From Liquidambar formosana (Eukaryota > Streptophyta > Magnoliopsida > Saxifragales > Altingiaceae): 64,000 bases of DNA. Shown here piece by piece: positions 22,272 to 35,200 of this stretch. Positions within the stretch are counted from its first letter, which is position 1; the number at the start of each line of letters is the position of its first letter. The DNA lies in assembly GCA_039720395.1 (NCBI GenBank), contig CM077833.1:7331036-7395035 (forward strand), in the 5' to 3' direction. A program made the translations under genes and the position numbers. The notes under the pieces were generated by a model, which was not told where the DNA came from, made no database searches, and was given only the letters and a program-made list of their open reading frames with translations.

Positions 22272-23894
22272 GGTTACTAGGAATGGTGGTTCCTTTCCAA
22301 CCTGTAAAGTTTTGAGTGGAAACTTTTTGCCTGCAACTATTTGTGCAGCTTCCTGTTGTTTAAGGGTATCACCTTTCTCTATTTTCTTCCCTTTTTCCCT
22401 GCTTTTGGCGGTACCCTTTTTCTCCTCAGGAGGGGTGTCAGTTTTCAGAATCTGGGACTATCTTGACTCCGTGGCGGGCTATGAACTACCAGAATTGACA
22501 AAATTCACAACTATATGGGGCCCACTAGATGTGTCCCTTTTCAGTCTTTTCCTTAAAAGATGGGGTTCTCGAAAGTATCGTAAGCTTTTACTGGAAAGTC
22601 CTCATTTGGTGAGTTGTGAAAATCCTCATTCTTGATGAAAGGTGTAAGAGCCTCTTTAGTGAAGATGCTATGGCACACGAGCGTTCCACTATGTTAGTAA
22701 GCAATTACAAAGAAGTCTTTTGGTAGTGCGGGCAACAACCACCCATCTTCAACGGTGCAATGGATGATATGGTTGGTTTGTTGAGGCGAACAGGATAGTT
22801 TTAGGTACTTTTCTTGGCATTGGGCTGCGATCCTCCCTTGGCAGCCTTTGAGGTATGCTTTGTTTCTGACATAAGTCTACTGTGAGCGGTCTTAGATCGT
22901 CTCCTGAGTCGCTCTATGGTGGTAACTGTCTGGTCAAAGCTTGTAAGTTCTACGCTTCTTGGAGCATCGGTGGTTTGTTCTTTGGACTTGACTGTGATAT
23001 TGGGCTGCTTGGAGCCTTGAAATGGATACTTAGTACTTAATGCCTTGTAGCACCTTACACTTAGTACTTGATGGTGATGCTATCTCTCGTGGACAGTACT
23101 TTGTTGTTAATTCCTTCTTCCCTTCTACTTTCCACCTAGTACTTTGTACCTAGTACCTAGTGTGGGTAAAGACATAGTTAGTATGGAATTGATAAGTAGA
23201 AGTCGAATCTTTACTCTCTGTTATGTCTTGGGATACTCAGAGTTGACTCTAGTTTACCCTCGACATAACTTTAGGGAGTAAAGATTAGACATATGCATGT
23301 CCTAGGTATCCCTCGTCTGTAAGGGACGACTCTTGGGAATGGTGCTGATGCGGCTTACCTGGATTCTTGTGAAGACATGACTCAAGCCTTGTAGCCTGTG
23401 TTAATTACAAATGGGTAGAAATAAAACTTGTCAACCCTAGTCTTGGCTTGGGTTTCACAAGCATTCCTCCGTCTCCATTTGAGTTATTCCTTGTTAGGTA
23501 ACCTTGATGTATTGTTGGGTAGTAGGTTGATTGCAACCCTCTGTATGGATTTCTTTTGTGCAATGTACCTCTTTTAGGGTCATTTAAACCCTTAGGTTGG
23601 GTCTTTGGGAAACTTTTAAACCAGACTTGATGCGGCAATATTGATCACCATCCTAGGGTGGTTCAAATGCATGATTTGCAAGGGCCGTAGGCACATGGTA
23701 CCCATTTGGTCGTATGGACTCTTTTTAGAATGTATGCAGTGATAATAACATGTATATACATGATATATACAGGCAGGATATGTACAAGATAAATCCTTTC
23801 CTCGTGCGTGCCGATGTCTTAATGCAATAAGGGTTGGCATTTCTTTCCTAGGGATGCTATATGATATGTTATCATGAGGCTGGGCGATGCAAGC
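22272..23894 (-). other. Decayed gag region of E1, up to the E2 insertion
   Basis: No continuous frame. Scattered short peptide matches suggest old gag sequence, but I cannot place domains. A run of 'tagtac' phrases lies near 23030-23160 and an imperfect stem-loop at 23207-23285. The first five bases of the E2 target duplication (caagc) are 23890-23894. The element continues at 52001. Confidence 0.4.
23207..23285. other. Imperfect stem-loop
   Basis: The left arm at 23207-23227 (ends ttatgtc) pairs with the right arm at 23262-23285 (starts gacataac). About 19 of 21 left-arm positions pair if a 3-nt bulge is allowed. The loop is 34 nt. Confidence 0.6.
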
Positions 23895-25920
23895 TGTGAA
23901 CCCACGAAAAAGCGCGGAGCCCACAAGGGTTTGGAAAAATGATAATAGGTATGAAAGACAACAAACAAAAGGGAGTCGCCACCTCATTTTTTAGGGAAAA
24001 GAGGAAAACCACAAAAATGTTTTATTTCCAAAACCACATGACTCCATTAAAGGAAAAGCAAAGTCTTTGAAACCAAAAAATTGGATCCGGGGGCTAAGTT
24101 ACGACGTGGGAAGGTTCTGGGCAAAAGCCCATAGGCACCCACATCGCCCGAGTTGGTCTCTTAATTCAATTGGGCTAACTTAAGATCTTTTTCACTCAAA
24201 TATCATCATATATCATCACAAGGCAGCATGCATATCATATATTTCATCCAATCATCCATGCATAATCACTCAAATAAAACAAAACAGAAAAAAGAAGAAA
24301 GGAAAAGAAAAGCCTAGGATACTTGGATCCTAGAACGGACTTGAGCCTCACGAAGAGCGCCTACGTACCATGCAGCGAAATACATGGATCAAAGTCCACG
24401 TAGTTCGAAAAGAATAGGGTTACAAACTAATACAAACCTATAGTAAAAACCCTAGGTTTCCTTATTTGAAAATACATTGATTTAATCCAAAACTGAAAAC
24501 TTCCACAAGAGGAAAACTTTGATAAAAACCAGAATTTATTATTGAAGGAAACCTTTGATAAACACCATAAGCTTGTATTAAGAAGTAACCCTAGGAGGGA
24601 GAAGAGAAAAGAAAGAAAAAGAAAGGTGAATTGGGGCACCTTCAAACCCTACTTACCTAAGCGCAAAAGCTCCAAACATTAGCCATTTCAGACCATAGCA
24701 GCCCTATTTGCAATAGGACAAGCATTGTACCTGTTTGCACCCTTACAAGTGCACAAAATCATGCAAAGAAAGCAATATGCAAATCTGGACAGAACCATGA
24801 CAAGGCCTAAAATCATCCATTAATCATGCAAACAACAAGAATAATGAAAAACTAAGGATTCTAACTCAACCCTACATGCAATGACTCGACTAACATGCAT
24901 AAAAACCTATGAAAGACACACTAACAAGCATAAGAGACTCCAATAATATCAATAAACATGATAACAAAGCATATTCTAACCAAAAAGATGTCATTTTATG
25001 TAAAATATGAAAATAGACCTCCCTACGGCGAGCTTTCTTAAGCGAAACTATCCTAGGATAATTTAACGTAAGAAAGTCGTTATGGGGAGGTGCAATCAGC
25101 ATATCCTACGTAAAATATGTACCCTAAAACACAACAGAAGAGATTTCATGCTTAAACACATCACAGAAGACTCTCATGCAAAACCTCACTCAACGAAAAG
25201 GATAATTATCCTTAAAAAAGGATAATATCTCCAAAAACCCTATAAAATATACTATATGAATGCAAACCTAGCATGATTCAACTATATGCAGCATATATAG
25301 AATGATTATGATGAGCAACAACCCAAAAAATTAAGCTAAGTATGCTGTATAAAACCTACGCGATTTCAGGGTTATCGAAACCCTAATCTCACAACTATGC
25401 ATAAAACCCTATGAAACAACTCTAAGACATGCTCAAATTATCATGAATATCATTCATATCATATATATTAACTAACAGGAGCATCAATTCATGGTAATAA
25501 TCACAGCAACCTAAACATGTGAACTATGCATGATTAAAGAAGATAGAACGAATAAGGCTATCAAATCCTTGGTAAACCAGGGATTATCAAGCTTATAAAG
25601 CCATAAACTATCCTAAAATCATTCATATAACATCACATAAACATTGAATTCAATCCATAAGAAGAACAATTGCATGCACTATAACTATCTTAAAAGAAGA
25701 AGAAGAAAGAGAAGAAGGAGAAGCAGAAATTCATGTTCAGCATTGAAAGGACATGCTTACCTCTTGTAGACTCTTCCTTGTCTTCAATCCTCTTGTTTCC
25801 TTGCTTGCTTGGGGTTGAAGAGCCTCCTCTTGAAGTCCTTCTAGCTCTCCAAACTCGTAGCTCCCTCTCTCTCTAAGTGTAAAGTGCAATTAACCTCTCC
25901 CTATATGCTGAATACCATGT

Positions 25921-25931
25921 CCTTTATATAG
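25921..25931 (-). promoter_or_regulatory. TATA box of LTR1
   Basis: The minus strand reads ctatataaagg. In LTR2 the same site is ctacataaagg (about 34328-34318), a damaged TATA. In LTR3 it is ctatataaatg (about 51027-51018). Confidence 0.7.
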
Positions 25932-26116
25932 AGAACTGACCCCCTAAACCAATGGCTAGGATTAATTCATTAAATAATGATCCTAGGGCTATTAGAGACT
26001 CTCTTCATGCTCAAACAACTCAAACCTACACACTCCTAAGCTCAGACAAGTTGTTTTGGCGGAGGAAACCGTCAAAAGAGAGAAGATAGAGTCAGAAGTT
26101 GACTTAAAGTAGGATT

Positions 26117-26220
26117 CCTCGGGTGACCAACTAGGCCTGGACGGTTAGCCGTCTAGGCTTGGACGGTTAGCCGTCTAGGCTTGGACGGCTAACCGTCCAG
26201 CCCCGGACGGTTACCCGGGG
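26117..26220. promoter_or_regulatory. GC palindrome cluster in U3 of LTR1
   Basis: Contains GACGGTTAGCCGTC at 26140-26153 and 26162-26175, its inverse GACGGCTAACCGTC at 26184-26197, and outer arms CTCGGGTGACC and GGTTACCCGGGG. A 22-bp unit is duplicated here but not in LTR2 (34514-34597) or LTR3 (51215-51296). The cluster lies about 190 bp upstream of the TATA box. Confidence 0.8.
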
Positions 26221-26925
26221 GTCCTCTATTTCCGCTTCGGTTTTGACTTCTACTTGCTTCAGAAGTCCTAAAATCTTCAAATTAACTCCGATTTTGACGA
26301 AATAAAAGCCAAAACGACCGTGTTTCGAAGGGGAACACATTTTTAGGCATTTTAGGACAAAAATCCTTAACCATGGGTGCATGGTTAGGTTTTACAAAGG
26401 TGGTTAACCATGGTGCTTCACCGTCGCTAAGCTGGGTTTGTACACGAGGTCGAACCAAATGCTTTCCCAATCGAAAATTGATCTTTCTAAACATGTTTAG
26501 GACATAAATAAAGCCCAATTGAAGTTAAATGAGAGAAAATTGATTGGGTCTTATGAGTCAATTTGAGCAAACCAAGAAAGGGTCTTTTAGCCAACCCGAA
26601 CCATTACGAGCTGAATTGATCTTAAACCATTAATTCATGAAATTGAACCTATATATGGACTCTATATAACCATATGAACTTGATGGGATGACTCGGGATT
26701 CATTCCAAGGTCAAATGGAAAATATACGGCTTAAAAGACGATTATGCCCTTAAAGTCGCAAAAGTTCTTATTGACCATCGAGATGAACTCCAAATCACTT
26801 CAAAATTCATACACATGATATTCAATGCCATAGAAACTCAATGCAAAAGACTAGACTCAAAAAAGACTCAAAATCCTACATGAAATGATATGTCCTAGCT
26901 AAGGTGACAAAAATGGGGTGTGACA

Positions 26926-26968
26926 GAAGCCCCTCATTGGTGAACAAGTTTCACTTGCGAGCCAATGA
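26926..26968 (-). promoter_or_regulatory. Polypurine tract and stem-loop next to LTR1
   Basis: The minus strand reads aatgaggggcttc directly before the LTR start. A two-part stem-loop covers it: TCATTGG (26934-26940), 4 nt, CAAGT (26945-26949), ttc, ACTTG (26953-26957), 4 nt, CCAATGA (26962-26968). Both stems are perfect. Identical at 35308-35342. Confidence 0.75.
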
Positions 26969-27429
26969 TCAAAGAACAACCCATTTTTGTTCGATGGATT
27001 AATCTCATTAATACCAACAAACTCAAATGGAACCAAATGGATAGACTTCGTCATATCCAAGCATGCGACGATTTCATCGAAGCAAAGAATTGATTGCATT
27101 GCTATGCATGCCAACTTCGTTGGTGCGCTCATGCAAACGCCTTTACCGTGCACTAATTGCATTAGTGATATAACAACACATTTTTGCTTGATGGATTAAT
27201 CTCATTAATACCAACAAACTCAAATGGAACCATAAGGATAGACTTCGTCATATCCAAGCATGCGACGATTTTATCGAAGCAAAGAATTGAATGCATTTCT
27301 ATGCATGCCAACTTCGTTGGTGCGCTCATGCAAATGCCTTTACCATGCACTAATTGCATTAGTGATGTCCACCTGGTCTTCTCATGATGCAAAGCTAGTT
27401 GCACTAGTGCATCACAAGGTATCCTACCA
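26969..27429. repeat. 197-bp tandem duplication, copy A only
   Basis: The block starting 'gatggattaatctcattaat' at 26993 recurs at 27190 (period 197). The matching region of copy B (35365-35545) has only one unit. Non-coding. Confidence 0.85.
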
Positions 27430-28500
27430 ATTTCATGGGTAATTCTTAAAATGAGTTATTTCATAACTCATAAATCATCATTTCATGTGAATTATTGGTG
27501 AATTGAATGTCCATCAATTCAAAACCAAGGGCATTTCATGCCAGTCTCACTGGGGATAACAAATGTGGTGAGTTATTTCATAACTCATGACTCATCAAAT
27601 TATGATTTCATGTGAAATTATGCCACTTTCTGTGGAAGTAACAAAGACAGGGAGTTATCTCATAACTCATGAATCATCATTTCATGTGAAATTGTGCCAC
27701 TTTCTGTGGGAACAACAAAGATGGGGAGTTATTGCATAACTCATGGATCATTTCATGCCACTTTCTGTGGAAGTAACAGAGACAGGGAGTTATCTCATAA
27801 CTCATGAATCGTCATTTCATGTGAAATTGTGCCACTTTCTGTGGGAACAACAAAGATGGGGAGTTATTGCATAACTCATGGATCATTTCATGCCACTTTC
27901 TGTGGAAGTAACAAAGACAGGGAGTCATTTCATAACTCATGAATCGTCATTTCATGTGAAATTGTCTTTATCACATGATATGAGACCCAATTGCAAGTCA
28001 ATTGATTCAAAATCAAGCTCATTTCTTATCATTTCATGTGAAATTATCCTTTTCATATAGAATGATAGTGTACTGGGAGTCATTCAACTCAAAATCAAGT
28101 TCATTTTATGTGAAATTGTCTTTAACACATGAAATGATAATGTATTGAGAGTCCTTCAACTCAAAATCAAGTTCATTACTTATCATTTCATGTGAAATTA
28201 TCTTTAACACATGAAATGACATTGAATTGAGAGTTAATTGATTGAAAATCAAGCTTATTTCATGTCATTTCATGTGAAATTATCTTTATCACATGATACA
28301 ACATTGATTTTGAAAGTCAATTGATTGAAAAACAAAGTGCATTTCATGCCCTCTTCACAAAGATAGCAAGTTACTTCGTAACTAGCATAGCTTATGAATC
28401 GTCATTTCATGTGAAGTTATCTTTATCGCATGATTAGCAAGTCATTTCATGTGAAATTATCTTTATCACATAATATGATATCACTATCATCTCCTAGAGA
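27430..28500. repeat. Degenerate repeats built on ATTTCATGTGAAAT
   Basis: The near-palindromic phrase 'tttcatgtgaaat' and the phrase 'cataactcatgaatc' alternate many times, often with 'gccactttctgtgg'. The same array lies at 35640-36590. No coding sequence. It lies between the 3' LTR tract and the PMD promoter on both copies. Confidence 0.8.
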
Positions 28501-28754
28501 ATTGAATTCCAAGACTTGAAAGTCAATCAATTCAACACTAAGCTCATTTCATGAGAAAGCCATTTATTATGGCCATTGCAACTCCTCGTTATGCGGGCGA
28601 ATACAATCACCCAAGATTCAAAAATTTCATTGAAACTTGATAAATTTGAGGGATATATTCATCCCATAACTCAAGGATTGCACAAAAAGTCAATTTGGGG
28701 AAGTTTAGAGGTCGCAAGCGCGCGAGACGGGGCAAACGGGCAAAGCGGGCTAGG

Positions 28755-28862
28755 GTGACCATCTGCCCTCAGATGGTCAACCGTACAGGGCAAGACGGCT
28801 GACCATCCAAGGGGAGACGGTTACCCGAGGCCCTCATCTAAAAAAATTATGGGTTTTTAACC
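28755..28862 (+). promoter_or_regulatory. Promoter palindromes of PMD copy A
   Basis: GACCATCT (28757-28764), 6 nt, AGATGGTC (28771-28778) is a perfect inverted repeat. It is followed by gacggctgaccatcc and gacggttacccgagg. The TATA position reads gggtttttaaccc, whereas copy B has ttataaaa, so the TATA box of copy A looks lost. Confidence 0.6.
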
Positions 28863-29114
28863 CATGCTTGCACACTCATTTCCTCATTCTCCCAACCCGA
28901 AAATTAGAGAGTTTCTCTCTCTAAACTCTCATCCTATCCTCTCCAACTCTCATTCTCTCATTCCTACTTCAAAAACATTCAATCCAAACATCAAATGCAC
29001 ATCAAACAACAACAAATCAAGCCCATTTAGCAATCAAAACAACCAATTCACATCATCTTGTGAAATCAAACCAAATCAAACCCATTTTTCACAAACCCAA
29101 CTCCATCATCAAGA
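28863..29114 (+). other. 5' leader of PMD copy A
   Basis: A/C-rich untranslated leader with ttagagagtttctctctctaa (inverted repeat, about 28903-28923) near the expected transcript start. Open frames here lack domains. Confidence 0.45.
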
Positions 29115-31779
29115 ATGTCATCAAGCAAGGACTCAAGCACCAAGTATCCATTCTATGGGCTCAAAAGCACGTACAAGGCACCACTCTATGATGCTCCACA
29201 AGCTAGGGTGTTGCTTGAACCCGATAAGCATCTCTCATTCATCCATTCCCAACAAGAAGTAAGTTTACCCAACTTAACACTTTTCTTTTGAATCTTTCGA
29301 TTCTTTTGATGAAATTGCATTCCCTTCTACTTCTTTTGAATACCCCTTGGGTTGTTGAGTGATATCCCTTGATTTGGCAAGGATTGAACACACAAATCCT
29401 TTTCATTTGAAAGCTTGAAAAATGGCACCCGCCAAGTGTTCGATAAAATTCCCAAGTGAAATAAAGATGTTCAATCTTTACCAAATCAATGTATATCAAC
29501 AAGTAAACCCTCAAGTAAGTAATATGCTATGATTTAGCAAGGATTGACCATACAAAATTCTTTTGTTTCAAGGCTTGGGAGGTGTCACCCACCAAGTGTT
29601 CGATAGAATGCCCAAGTGATAAAAAAGTGTTCAATCCTTGCCAAATTAAGGCACATGAACAAGTAAACTCATGAACATCCATTAGCAATTCATTTCATGA
29701 ATAAAAACAACTTTTGACATCTTTTAGAAAACAATTTGAAACCAATTGCTAGTGTAAGCTTATTATTTCCATGTTCTTTCAACTAACTCTCAAGGTATTT
29801 TCAATGGCTATAGCCCAACTTTCAGGACATGCGCACTCGGTCCTCTATCAAAGGACTCATTGAATGGTGGCGGAACATGGAAAACTTCCAACCCATTACC
29901 AAGGGCTATATCGAAAAGGCTGGTTTTGGTCCATTCCTAGATTCTCTATGGAATGACCAATGTGATAGGCAAGCCTTGCTAGCCTTGTCTGAGCTATGGT
30001 GGGACACCACCAATACATTCCACTTTGGCTTTGGGGAGATGACACTAACCCCCAAGGACTTCACCATAATCACTGGCTTAAGCATTAAAGGCAAAAGCTT
30101 GGAATTCTATAAGGAGGCTCACACGGATGAGGATCATCTCCTAGCTTACCTTGGGATGGAAATCGAGGTAATCAAGAAAGCAGTGCGACGCACTTGGCTT
30201 TTCAACAAGTTTGCCAAACAAAGGGAGAGCGAGGGTGCAAGCCCTGATTGCATTGCAAGGGCATTCCTTTTGTACATGATCTCATGCACATTCTTTGCCG
30301 GGACGGGCGACCTGGCCCCTTTGGGTCTTCTTGCAAGCATGGAGGATGTTGACAAGATCAGGAAATTCAACTGGGGAGGGGCTGCTCTAGCCACCATGTA
30401 TCGCACAATGTGTGACATGTCACGCGGTGTGACTAAGGACTTCGGCGGGATGCCCTTTGTTTGGGAGGTAATGTTACTTCCCTTTCATTTCTTTTTTTAT
30501 TTTTTTTTCTTACATTATCTCTTTTTGACTCTTTTCTCAACTTTTGACAGGTTTGGTGCTATGAGTACCTCAACCTATGTCGCCCATCCCTTGCTGAAGA
30601 AACCATTGAATGGCCTACCCTCAAGAATTACTCTCCTAATTATGTGTCCATCCGGGCGGCGAATCGTCATGATTACGCCTTTGCTAGAGCTCACCTAGCA
30701 AGCCTCACTGCTGATATGGTGAAATTCTTTCCCTATTCTTTTCCTTTTCTTTTTACTCCCAATTTCTAATTTTGGATTTTTGAACAGATTGAATGGAATC
30801 CATGGAAGATATGGGTACCAATGCTACCCAAGCGATGCATTCCTAGCCTGATGCTGACTGGCAAGAGGGTGCTCTTGGAAGGCCCCGCGGGTAGGTACTG
30901 GTACCTAGGGGAGCGTGTCTTACGACAAGTCATGGGTGATGTGAATGCCGCCATGGCTCCAATGCCTTCACCACTTAACATGAAGCATGCTAACTTAATG
31001 GAGGGGGAGGAGTTGTGGGATACCTTGAGAGGCTGGGATGCGGAGGAGTTCACTTCTCCTAACATTGCATATGACACTTTCTGTCTCTAATATCTGATGA
31101 GGCCCAGGGTGACAGGCCTCCCTCCTCAGGGGGTAAGTCTTTAACATTCTCCTAGCCTTTTCTTTTTGATAGAGACTCTATTTAATAGGTGAACACTTGC
31201 AGGGTCGACGAGCACGAGGGCATAGCTCGACAGTGGGCTCAGGAGTGGTTCCTGGCTCTGAGGAAGATGAGATGGAGGGGGATAGGTCACTACCCTTGCC
31301 TCAGCCGAATTGGTTCATTGATTTGTGCAGTGGGTCAGACTTTGTCAAGACCGCCATCACTCATCCTGCATTTGATGAATCTCCTAGGATCGACCCAAAT
31401 CGAGAACAGGTGAGTTCTCTTTATGGGTATTTCTTTCTTTCTTTGAACATTACCTTCAATTTTACCCTTATTGATTATCCTAGGTGCCTGCGGCATATGC
31501 CCAAGAGTTTATCGACCTTAGTGAGGGCTTGAGGCATGACCTTGTGAGGATGAGCTTAGCCAAATCCATGGCGGAAGCTCGTTTTCATGTCATGGTAAGT
31601 GTTCAACCCATTGTAAAGTTCCTATTTGTGGTTTTCAACCAACCCTATTCTCATACTTGACTTCTTTGCAATGGATTTTGTATATGCAGCCACCACCAGC
31701 AATGCGCCCTCCTAGAGCACCTCGTGGGGGTCGTGATGGAGCTGGGCCGAGCCGCAAAAGAAGCTCTGGGAACCGCTGA
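29115..31779 (+). pseudogene. PMD gene copy A of E2, seven exons, one nonsense codon
   Basis: Exons read from GT-AG borders: 29115-29258, 29826-30467, 30551-30718, 30788-31132, 31203-31409, 31484-31594, 31690-31779. Every intron falls between codons (phase 0). The predicted length is about 568 codons. The PMD starts in exon 2 (IEKAGFGPFLDSLW, LWWDTTNTFHFGFGEM, TLTPKDFTIITGLS) and continues with FLLYMISCTFFAGTGDLAPL and WGGAALATMYR, then exons 3 and 4 (VWCYEYLNL, RYWYLGERVLRQVMGD). The tail is Arg-rich (RAPRGGRDGAGPSRKRSS), nuclear-signal-like. A TAA at 31088-31090 stops it in exon 4 where copy B has CAA. PMD proteins are nuclear factors tied to transposon silencing in Arabidopsis; a role for this one is inferred only. 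Confidence 0.88.
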
Positions 31780-32062
31780 GTTCATTTACTTTCTTGTTGG
31801 GCTTGTAGAAACAATGAGACAATGGCTATCTTTTCGCATTTCATGCTTGTGTTTTGTACTTGCCACCTAAAACCAAACTTTCTTATCCCTTATTATGGAT
31901 ACTTGTTGTGTTTGTTTGAATCTATCATGATGATGTTATGGTGCCTTTCTCATGAAAATTTGAGTCAATGTGAGTTCATAGGAGTGAAAATGGCCTAAAA
32001 AGGCCACCCGAACGCGAAAATGGGCAAAACCGGGCGAAACAAGGCAAAACAAGGCGGGGGCC
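31780..32062 (+). other. 3' region of PMD copy A
   Basis: Untranslated-like sequence, nearly identical to 39898-40178 after copy B. No gene. Confidence 0.5.
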
Positions 32063-32280
32063 TCGGGTGACCATCTGGCTTCGGACGGTTAGCCGTCTGG
32101 GCCTAGACGGCTGACCGTTCAGCCCTAGACGGTTACCTGAGGTCGACGCGCTTTTTCGCGATTTTTCAGGAATTTTGCGATTTTAACGGTTCTACTCCCT
32201 TTAGGACTCGAATTTGTGACCCTTTTCCCTATAAAAACACATAAGGGAAGTCTTCTAACTCACCTATTTTCATTGACAAT
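32063..32280 (+). promoter_or_regulatory. Orphan DUF7745 promoter, cut by LTR2
   Basis: Matches 40179-40396: the long GC palindrome (32063-32142), then TATA (ccctataaaaa, about 32227-32237). At 32280 (attgacaat) the match ends; the DUF7745 start codon that follows in copy B is replaced by the 3' end of LTR2 (tgtgaaccc). Confidence 0.75.
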
Positions 32281-35200
32281 TGTGAACCCACGAAAAAGCG
32301 CGGTGCCCACAAGGGATTTGGCGAAAAGGATTTTATGGATGGGTGAAAGACAACAAACGAAAAGGAGTCGCCACCTCATTTTTTAGGGAAAAGAGGAAAA
32401 CCACAAAAATATTTTATTTTCAAAACCACATGACTCCATTAAAGGGTAAAGCAAAGTCTTTGAAACCAGAAAATTGGATCCGGGGGCTAAGTTACGACAT
32501 GGGAAGGTTCTGGGCAAAAGCCCATAGGCACCCACATCGCCCGAGTTGGTCTCTTAATTCAATTGGGCTAACTTAAGATCTTTTCCACTCAAATATCATC
32601 ATATATCATCACAAGGCAGCATGCATATCATGTATTTCATCCAATCATCTCATGCATAATCACTCAAATAAAACAAAACAGAAAAGAAAAGAGAAGAAAA
32701 GAAAAAGCCTAGGATACTTGGATCCTAGAACGGACTTGAGCCTCACGAAGAGCGCCTACGTACCATGCAGCGAAATACATGGATCAAAGTCCATGTAGTT
32801 CGAAAAGAATAGGGTTACAACCTAATACAAACCTATGGTAAAAACCCTAGGTTTCCTCATTTGAAAAAGGTATCGAATAATCCAAAATTGAAAACTTCCA
32901 CAAGAGGAAAACTTTGATAAAAACCAGAATTTATTATTGAAGGAAACCTTTGATAATTACCATAAACTTGTATTAAGAAGTAACCCTAGGAGGGAGAAGA
33001 GAAAAGATAGAAAAAGAAAGGTGAATTGGGGCACCTTCAAACCCTACTTACCTGAGCGCACAAGCTCCTAGCATTAGCCATTTTAGACCATAGCAGCCCT
33101 ATTTGCAATAGGACAAGCATTGTACCTGTTTGCACCCTTACAAGTGCACAAAATCATGCAAAGAAAGCAATATGCAAATCTGGACAGAACCTTGACAAGG
33201 CCTAAAATCATCCATTAATCATGCAAACAACAAGAATAATGAATAACTAAGGACTCTAACTCAACCCTACATGCAATGACTCGACTAATATGCATAAAAA
33301 CCTATGAAAGACACACTAACAAGCATGGGAGACTCCAATAACATCAGTAAACATGATAACAATGCATATTCTAATCAAAAAGATGATATTTCATGTAAAA
33401 TATGAAAATAGGCCTTCCTATGGCGAGCTTTCTTAAGCGAAACTATCCTAAGATAATTTCACGTAAAAAAGTCGTTATGGGGAGGTGCAATCAACATGTC
33501 CTACGTAAAATATATACCCTAGCACATAATAGAAAAGATTTCATGCTTAAACACATCACAGAAGACTCTCATGCAAAACCTTACTCAACGAAAAGGATAA
33601 TTATCCTTAGAAAAGGATAATGTCTCCAACAAACCTATAAAATATACTATATGAATGCAAACCTAGCATGATTCACCTATATGCAGCATATATAGAATGA
33701 TTATGATGGGCAACAACCCAAAAAACTAAGCTAAGCATGCTGTATGAAACTTATGCGATTTCAGGGTTATCGAAACCCTAATCTCACAACTATGCATTAA
33801 AACCTATGAAACGACTCTAAGACATGCTCAAATTATCATGAATATCATTCATATAGCATATATTGACTAACAGGAACATCCACACATGATAATAATCACA
33901 GCAATCTAAACATGTGAACTATGCATGATTTAAGAAGATAAAGCGAATAAGGCTATCAAATCCTTAGTAAACCAGGGATTATCAAGCATATAAAGCCATA
34001 AACTATCCTAAAATCATTCATATAACATCACATAAATATTGAATTCAATCCATAAGAAGAACAATTGCATGCACTATAACTATCTTAAAAGAAAAAGAAG
34101 AAAGAGAAGAAGGAGAAGCAGAAATTCATATTCAGCCTTGAAGGGATAGGCTTACCTCTTGTAGACTCTTCCTTGTCTTCAAACCTCTTGTTTCCTTGCT
34201 TGCTTGGGGTTGAAGAGCCTCCTCTTGAAGTCCTTCTAGCTCTCCAAACTCGTAGCTCCCTCTCTCTCTAAGTGTAAAGTGCAATTAACCTCCCCCTATG
34301 TGCTGAATATCATGTCCTTTATGTAGAGAACTGACCCCCTAAACCAATGGCTAGGATTAATTCATTAAGTAATGATCCTAGGGCTATTAGAGACTCTCTT
34401 GGTGCTCAAACAACTCAAACCTACACACTCCTAAACTCAGACAAGTTGTTTTGGCGGAGGAAACCGTCAAAAGAGGGAAGATAGAGTCAGAAGTTGACTT
34501 AAAGAAGGACTCCTCGGGTGACCAACTAGGCCTGGACGGTTAGCCATCTGGGCTTGGACGGCTGACCGTCCAGCCCCGGACGGTTACCCGAGGGCTTTCC
34601 TTGTTTCACTCCGATTCTGACTCCTACTCGCTGTAGAAGTCCTAAAATGCTCAAATTAAGTCCGATTTTGACGAAATAAAAGCCAAAACGACCGTGTTTC
34701 AAAGGGGAACACATTTTTAAGTATTTTGGGACAAAAATCCTCAACCATGGGTGCATGGTTAGGTTTTACAAAGGTGGTTAACCATGGTGCTTCACCGTCG
34801 CTAAGCTGGGTTTGTACACGAGGTCGAACCGAATGCTTTCCCAATCGAAAATCGATCTTTCTAAACATATTTAGGACATAAATAAAGCCCAATTGAAGTT
34901 AAATGAGAGAAAATTGATTGGGTCTTATGAGTCAATTTGAGCAAACCAAAAAAGGGTCTTTTAGCCAACCCGAACCATTACGAGCCGAATTGATCTTAAA
35001 CCATTAATTCATGAAATTGAACCTATATATGGACTCTATATACTCCTATGAACTTGATGGGATGACTCAGGATTCATTCCAAGGTCAAATGGAAAATATA
35101 CGGCTAAAAAGACGATTATGCCCTTAAAGTCGCAAAAGTTCTTATTGACTATCGAAATGAACTCCAAATCACTTCAAAATTCATACACATGATATTCAAT

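Larger units (their letters stand above)
23895..26925 (-). repeat. LTR1, the 3' LTR of E2 (3.03 kb)
   Basis: The minus strand starts TGTCACACCCC (26925) and ends gtgggttcaca (23895), giving TG...CA ends. The U3 contains the GC palindrome cluster (26117-26220) and a TATA box (25931-25921). An R-U5 of about 2 kb follows. Near its 3' end it contains TGGCGACTCC (about 23974-23983), which matches the start of a tRNA-Arg primer site. Over the blocks compared it is closer to LTR3 than to LTR2. Confidence 0.92.

Noticed and set aside
28864..29262. 132-codon open frame before PMD copy A
   Set aside because: It overlaps the 5' leader and exon 1 in another frame. The exon starting at 29115 joins in phase with the PMD frame, so that start is preferred.
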